DNA from: Candidatus Kinetoplastibacterium crithidii
Lineage (GTDB): Bacteria > Pseudomonadota > Gammaproteobacteria > Burkholderiales > Burkholderiaceae_B
Assembly (NCBI GenBank): GCA_027557655.1
Contig: CP064915.1
Span: forward strand, 744,001-808,000
Direction of reading: 5' to 3'
DNA: 64,000 nt
Every line of letters starts with the position of its first letter. Within the stretch, counting starts at the first letter, position 1. The notes beneath the pieces are model-generated. The model was not told where the DNA came from, did no database searches, and worked only from the letters and a program-made list of their open reading frames with translations. Positions 63,737 to 64,000 of the stretch are shown here, piece after piece. The position numbers and the translations under genes are program-made.

Positions 63737-64000
63737 CTATTTCCATCCCAAGAAAAGAACATAAAGCAAATATTCTATACATTTATCAATAAACAAAATA
63801 AACAAACTAACAGAAAAAGCAAAAACAAACACAACAACAGTCATTCTTACAGCTTCTTTACGCTGAGGCCAAGACATTAGTTTTAGCTCGAAAAAAGAAT
63901 CTTTTATAAAATAAAGAAGAGATCTACCTAGTTTGCTAAAAATAAACAATGTACCTGATAAAACAATAAGAAAGACAAAAACTAATAGTCTTTCATAAAA
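63737..64000 (-). CDS. secE: Preprotein translocase subunit SecE (N-terminus beyond window edge)
   Basis: Small essential membrane subunit of the SecYEG translocon. The conserved SecE segment ELKLMSWPQRKEAVRMT is followed by a hydrophobic helix. The frame stays open through the right edge of the window, and the extra codons up to 64000 read as another hydrophobic segment (LLVFVFLIVLSGTLFIF). A TTG at 63949 could be mistaken for the start, but the protein is evidently the longer multi-helix form and is cut by the window. Confidence 0.93.
   Translation of the reverse strand, partial: FYERLLVFVFLIVLSGTLFIFSKLGRSLLYFIKDSFFELKLMSWPQRKEAVRMTVVVFVFAFSVSLFILFIDKCIEYLLYVLFLGWK

Noticed and set aside
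1..64000. CRISPR array, insertion sequence, prophage, toxin-antitoxin or defence island
   Set aside because: No regularly spaced repeats, transposase, integrase other than XerC, or known defence protein was found.
1..64000. tRNA or rRNA genes, especially near tuf and in the larger gaps
   Set aside because: No T-loop consensus (GGTTCRAATC or its complement) in a cloverleaf context was seen; the usual tRNA genes near secE would lie beyond the right edge.

Overview
The window is a 64-kb piece of a strongly AT-rich, gene-dense bacterial chromosome. Protein sequences and gene order point to a betaproteobacterium of the Alcaligenaceae/Burkholderiales with a reduced genome. Diagnostic blocks include dapF-xerC-cobW-dksA-hslV-hslU, birA-coaX(baf), fmdB-DUF502-aspS, aroK-aroB-dgt and lptM-lysA. 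The mix of retained pathways (lysine, heme, pantothenate/CoA, shikimate) with heavy A+T drift and Asn/Lys-rich proteins fits best with a 'Candidatus Kinetoplastibacterium'-type endosymbiont of trypanosomatids. That assignment is inferred from memory of the family, not from a database search.

Layout. Positions 1-4088 hold the end of a DEAD-box RNA helicase, a MidA-type methyltransferase, cca, 5-formyl-THF cyclo-ligase and a DUF1289 protein. Positions 4112-7550 hold metK, dapF and xerC. Positions 7724-11235 hold a CobW GTPase, dksA and hslVU. Positions 11306-13580 hold ybeD-like DUF493, the PBP5-type carboxypeptidase and an alpha/beta hydrolase, all on the minus strand. Positions 13826-15416 hold birA and coaX. 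Positions 15647-18354 hold fmdB, DUF502 and aspS (minus). Positions 18891-24571 hold an aminotransferase, panB-ssb (minus) and uvrA. Positions 24584-27420 hold aroK-aroB-dgt (minus). Positions 27493-33422 hold PBP1A, cyaY (minus), the tiny lipoprotein gene lptM, lysA, engB and hemB.

From 33494 to the right edge every gene is on the minus strand. Read in transcription order they are secE(partial)-nusG-rplKAJL-rpoBC, then the str operon rpsL-rpsG-fusA-tuf, then the S10, spc and alpha operons from rpsJ to rplQ. This is the complete classical ribosomal-protein/RNA-polymerase super-cluster with no missing gene.

The most informative non-coding features are in this cluster. The rplL-rpoB spacer carries three consecutive hairpins and is about 46% GC. 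The L10-type leader precedes rplJ. A near-consensus promoter precedes rpsL, with a terminator-like hairpin beginning at the expected transcript start. tuf has its own promoter inside the operon, and a textbook Rho-independent terminator lies between tuf and rpsJ, close to the rpsJ ribosome-binding site. Thus, despite genome reduction, the classical regulatory sites of these operons seem to be kept.

I found no rRNA or tRNA gene, CRISPR array, insertion sequence, prophage or defence system, and no clear previously undescribed multigene system. Points worth a second look are a UvrA with an eroded ABC signature and lost conserved motif, a DksA without its zinc-binding cysteines beside a CobW metallochaperone, an AspRS with residues of the non-discriminating type, the 52-residue LptM lipoprotein, and several structured intergenic regions.
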